A stretch of DNA of 6,512 bases, taken from assembly GCA_029268325.1 (NCBI GenBank), contig JAJUGC010000131.1, positions 1 to 6,512 on the forward strand, read 5' to 3'. This document shows, piece after piece, positions 5,459 through 6,512 of the stretch (its first letter is position 1; every line of letters begins with the position of its first letter). The notes under the pieces were generated by a model. That model was given only the letters and a program-made list of their open reading frames with translations. It had not been told where the DNA came from and made no database searches. A program made the translations under genes and the position numbers. This DNA is from Gammaproteobacteria bacterium (GTDB taxonomy: Bacteria; Pseudomonadota; Gammaproteobacteria; Pseudomonadales; Oleiphilaceae).

Positions 5459-6205
5459 TTACGGGGTTTCCAGCCAGGTGCTGAGTTCAGAGAACGCCTC
5501 ATACCGGGTCATATCCACCTGCAGGGGGGTGACGGACACATAATTATGGCGCACGGCATAGAAATCCGTGCCGGGCCCGGCGTCCTCCCCTTCTCCTGCT
5601 GCGGCAATCCAGTAGCGGACCTTGCCCCTTGGATCCAGGATCTTCTGGGGGTTGCCGCTTTTGGCCCGGTGCCCAAGGCGGGTCACCTGGATGCCCCGCA
5701 GCTCATCATAGGGCAAATCCGGCACATTGATATTCAGGATCGTGCGGGGCGATACATTAAGGGGTAATTTTTTCTGCAGGATCTCCCTCACCACCCGGGC
5801 CGCCGTATCGTAATGGTGCTGACCATAATTCACCAGAGAAACCGCAATGGCGGGCTGCTGCAAGAAACGCCCTTCGGTGGCGGCGGCTACTGTGCCCGAA
5901 TAGAGCACATCATCCCCCAGGTTGGCATGGGTGTTGATGCCAGAAATCACCCGCTCGATCTCGTCGGGATACAACAGGTTCAAGCCCAGGTGTACACAGT
6001 CGGGGGGCGTGCCATCCACGGCCACAAAGCCGTTGGCTAGCCGCACAGGGTGCAGAGGACGGGTCAAGGTCAGAGAGTTACTGGCACCGCTGTGATCGCG
6101 GTCGGGCGCCACAACCCGGATTTCTGCAATTTTCTCCAGCTCTTTCGCCATGGCTTCCAAGCCCGGCGCGCTGACCCCATCGTCATTGGACAATAGTAGC
6201 CTCAT
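5459..6205 (-). CDS. surE: 5'/3'-nucleotidase SurE
   Basis: Metal-dependent phosphatase acting on nucleoside monophosphates (and short polyphosphate in E. coli), linked to stationary-phase survival. The 248-residue protein is close to the family length (253 in E. coli). All metal-site residues known from SurE structures are present: Asp8 and Asp9 in LLLSNDDG, Ser39 in DHSGASNSLTL, and Asn95 in SGINTHANLGDDVLYSGTVAAA. Further conserved blocks are ILNINVPDLP, the RGKVRYWI segment, AGPGTDF and the C-terminal YVSVTPLQVDMT. The ATG at 6205 begins right at the universal MRxLLSNDDG and has GGAG (6216-6219) 10 nt upstream. It follows truD by 32 bp, so they are likely co-transcribed. Nothing suggests damage. 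Confidence 0.98.
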   Translation of the reverse strand: MRLLLSNDDGVSAPGLEAMAKELEKIAEIRVVAPDRDHSGASNSLTLTRPLHPVRLANGFVAVDGTPPDCVHLGLNLLYPDEIERVISGINTHANLGDDVLYSGTVAAATEGRFLQQPAIAVSLVNYGQHHYDTAARVVREILQKKLPLNVSPRTILNINVPDLPYDELRGIQVTRLGHRAKSGNPQKILDPRGKVRYWIAAAGEGEDAGPGTDFYAVRHNYVSVTPLQVDMTRYEAFSELSTWLETP

Positions 6206-6237
6206 GTCTCTCGCTCTCCACTGATTCCTGGTCCAGG

Positions 6238-6512
6238 TTACTTGTCTGAAACGGCGCCATCCCGCCCTTTTTCATACCAGTTACTGACCAGCTCAACGCA
6301 TTCTCCCAGCATTGCCGTTGCAAAACTGCCCCGGCCCAGTGCGAATCGTAACACAAGATCAGTTTCTTCCCGGATCCAGGTCAGTCCAATGGGAAAGGCC
6401 ACCAGGGCCCGCCGTTCAGGACGCAGTCGCTGGGACTTGAGGCCTTCAATAAAGAGCGGGTAGGCCTGGGCCACCTCATGTTCAAACTGTCCCGCCACCC
6501 CCTCGGTGGTGA
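6238..6512 (-). CDS. truD: tRNA pseudouridine(13) synthase TruD, C-terminal part (truncated by window edge)
   Basis: TruD isomerises U13 to pseudouridine in tRNA-Glu and others. Only about the last 90 codons are in the window; the frame stays open to the right edge, so the catalytic Asp and the start lie outside. The visible part resembles the TruD C-terminus: the segment SQRLRPERRALVAFP, then LTWIREETDLVLRFALGRGSFATAMLGECVEL, matching the E. coli pattern 'RRAML.YP..L.W...D.V.LRF.LPAGSFAT...REL'. The stop is TAA at 6240-6238, with surE starting 32 bp on, the usual truD-surE order. The assignment rests on C-terminal similarity plus gene order. Confidence 0.9.
   Translation of the reverse strand, partial: TTEGVAGQFEHEVAQAYPLFIEGLKSQRLRPERRALVAFPIGLTWIREETDLVLRFALGRGSFATAMLGECVELVSNWYEKGRDGAVSDK

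Noticed and set aside
1..6512. Mobile elements, CRISPR arrays, phage or defence genes
   Set aside because: All recognised genes are conserved chromosomal functions in a classical order. No transposase, integrase, regularly spaced repeats or terminal inverted repeats were seen.

Overview
The window is a conserved housekeeping block of a gammaproteobacterial chromosome. The minus strand carries, in transcription order, truD (C-terminal part only), surE, pcm, a DUF368 membrane protein, nlpD, rpoS and a secreted chalcone-isomerase-like protein. A 5'-truncated nth on the plus strand converges on them from the left edge. The truD-surE-pcm-nlpD-rpoS order is the classical gammaproteobacterial stationary-phase cluster. 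Protein details (Pcm length and N-terminus, RpoS, NlpD) look closer to Pseudomonas or marine relatives such as Marinobacter and Oceanospirillales than to enteric bacteria. I cannot name the genus from sequence alone.

Layout. 2-532: nth, lacking about 36 N-terminal codons. 533-727: convergent intergenic stretch with a large two-tier stem-loop (649-711) and a minus-strand intrinsic terminator (601-629). 728-1291: chalcone-isomerase-like exported protein. 1292-1516: its upstream region and a very strong GC hairpin terminator behind rpoS. 1517-2515: rpoS. 2516-2594: rpoS leader with a small hairpin and an A-rich ARN-repeat tract. 2595-3482: nlpD. 3483-3699: AT-rich upstream region of nlpD with a thrice-occurring TAAAAACC motif and a palindrome. 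3700-4629: DUF368. 4666-5301: pcm. 5302-5458: spacer. 5459-6205: surE. 6238-6512: end of truD.

How the genes fit together. SurE (nucleotidase), Pcm (isoaspartyl repair) and RpoS (general stress sigma factor) belong to stationary-phase survival. NlpD is a lipoprotein activator of the septal amidase AmiC. DUF368 proteins have been linked to undecaprenyl-phosphate recycling, so the gene between pcm and nlpD adds a second envelope function beside NlpD. The 217-bp AT-rich gap before nlpD suggests that nlpD-rpoS has its own promoter input, separate from truD-surE-pcm-DUF368. By analogy with other gammaproteobacteria, a further rpoS promoter may lie inside nlpD.

I found no mobile element, CRISPR array, tRNA, rRNA or obvious new multi-gene system. 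The most interesting items are non-coding: the structured 3' region of the chalcone-isomerase-like gene, the repeat cluster ahead of nlpD and the rpoS leader. The placement of the DUF368 gene is also worth a look.
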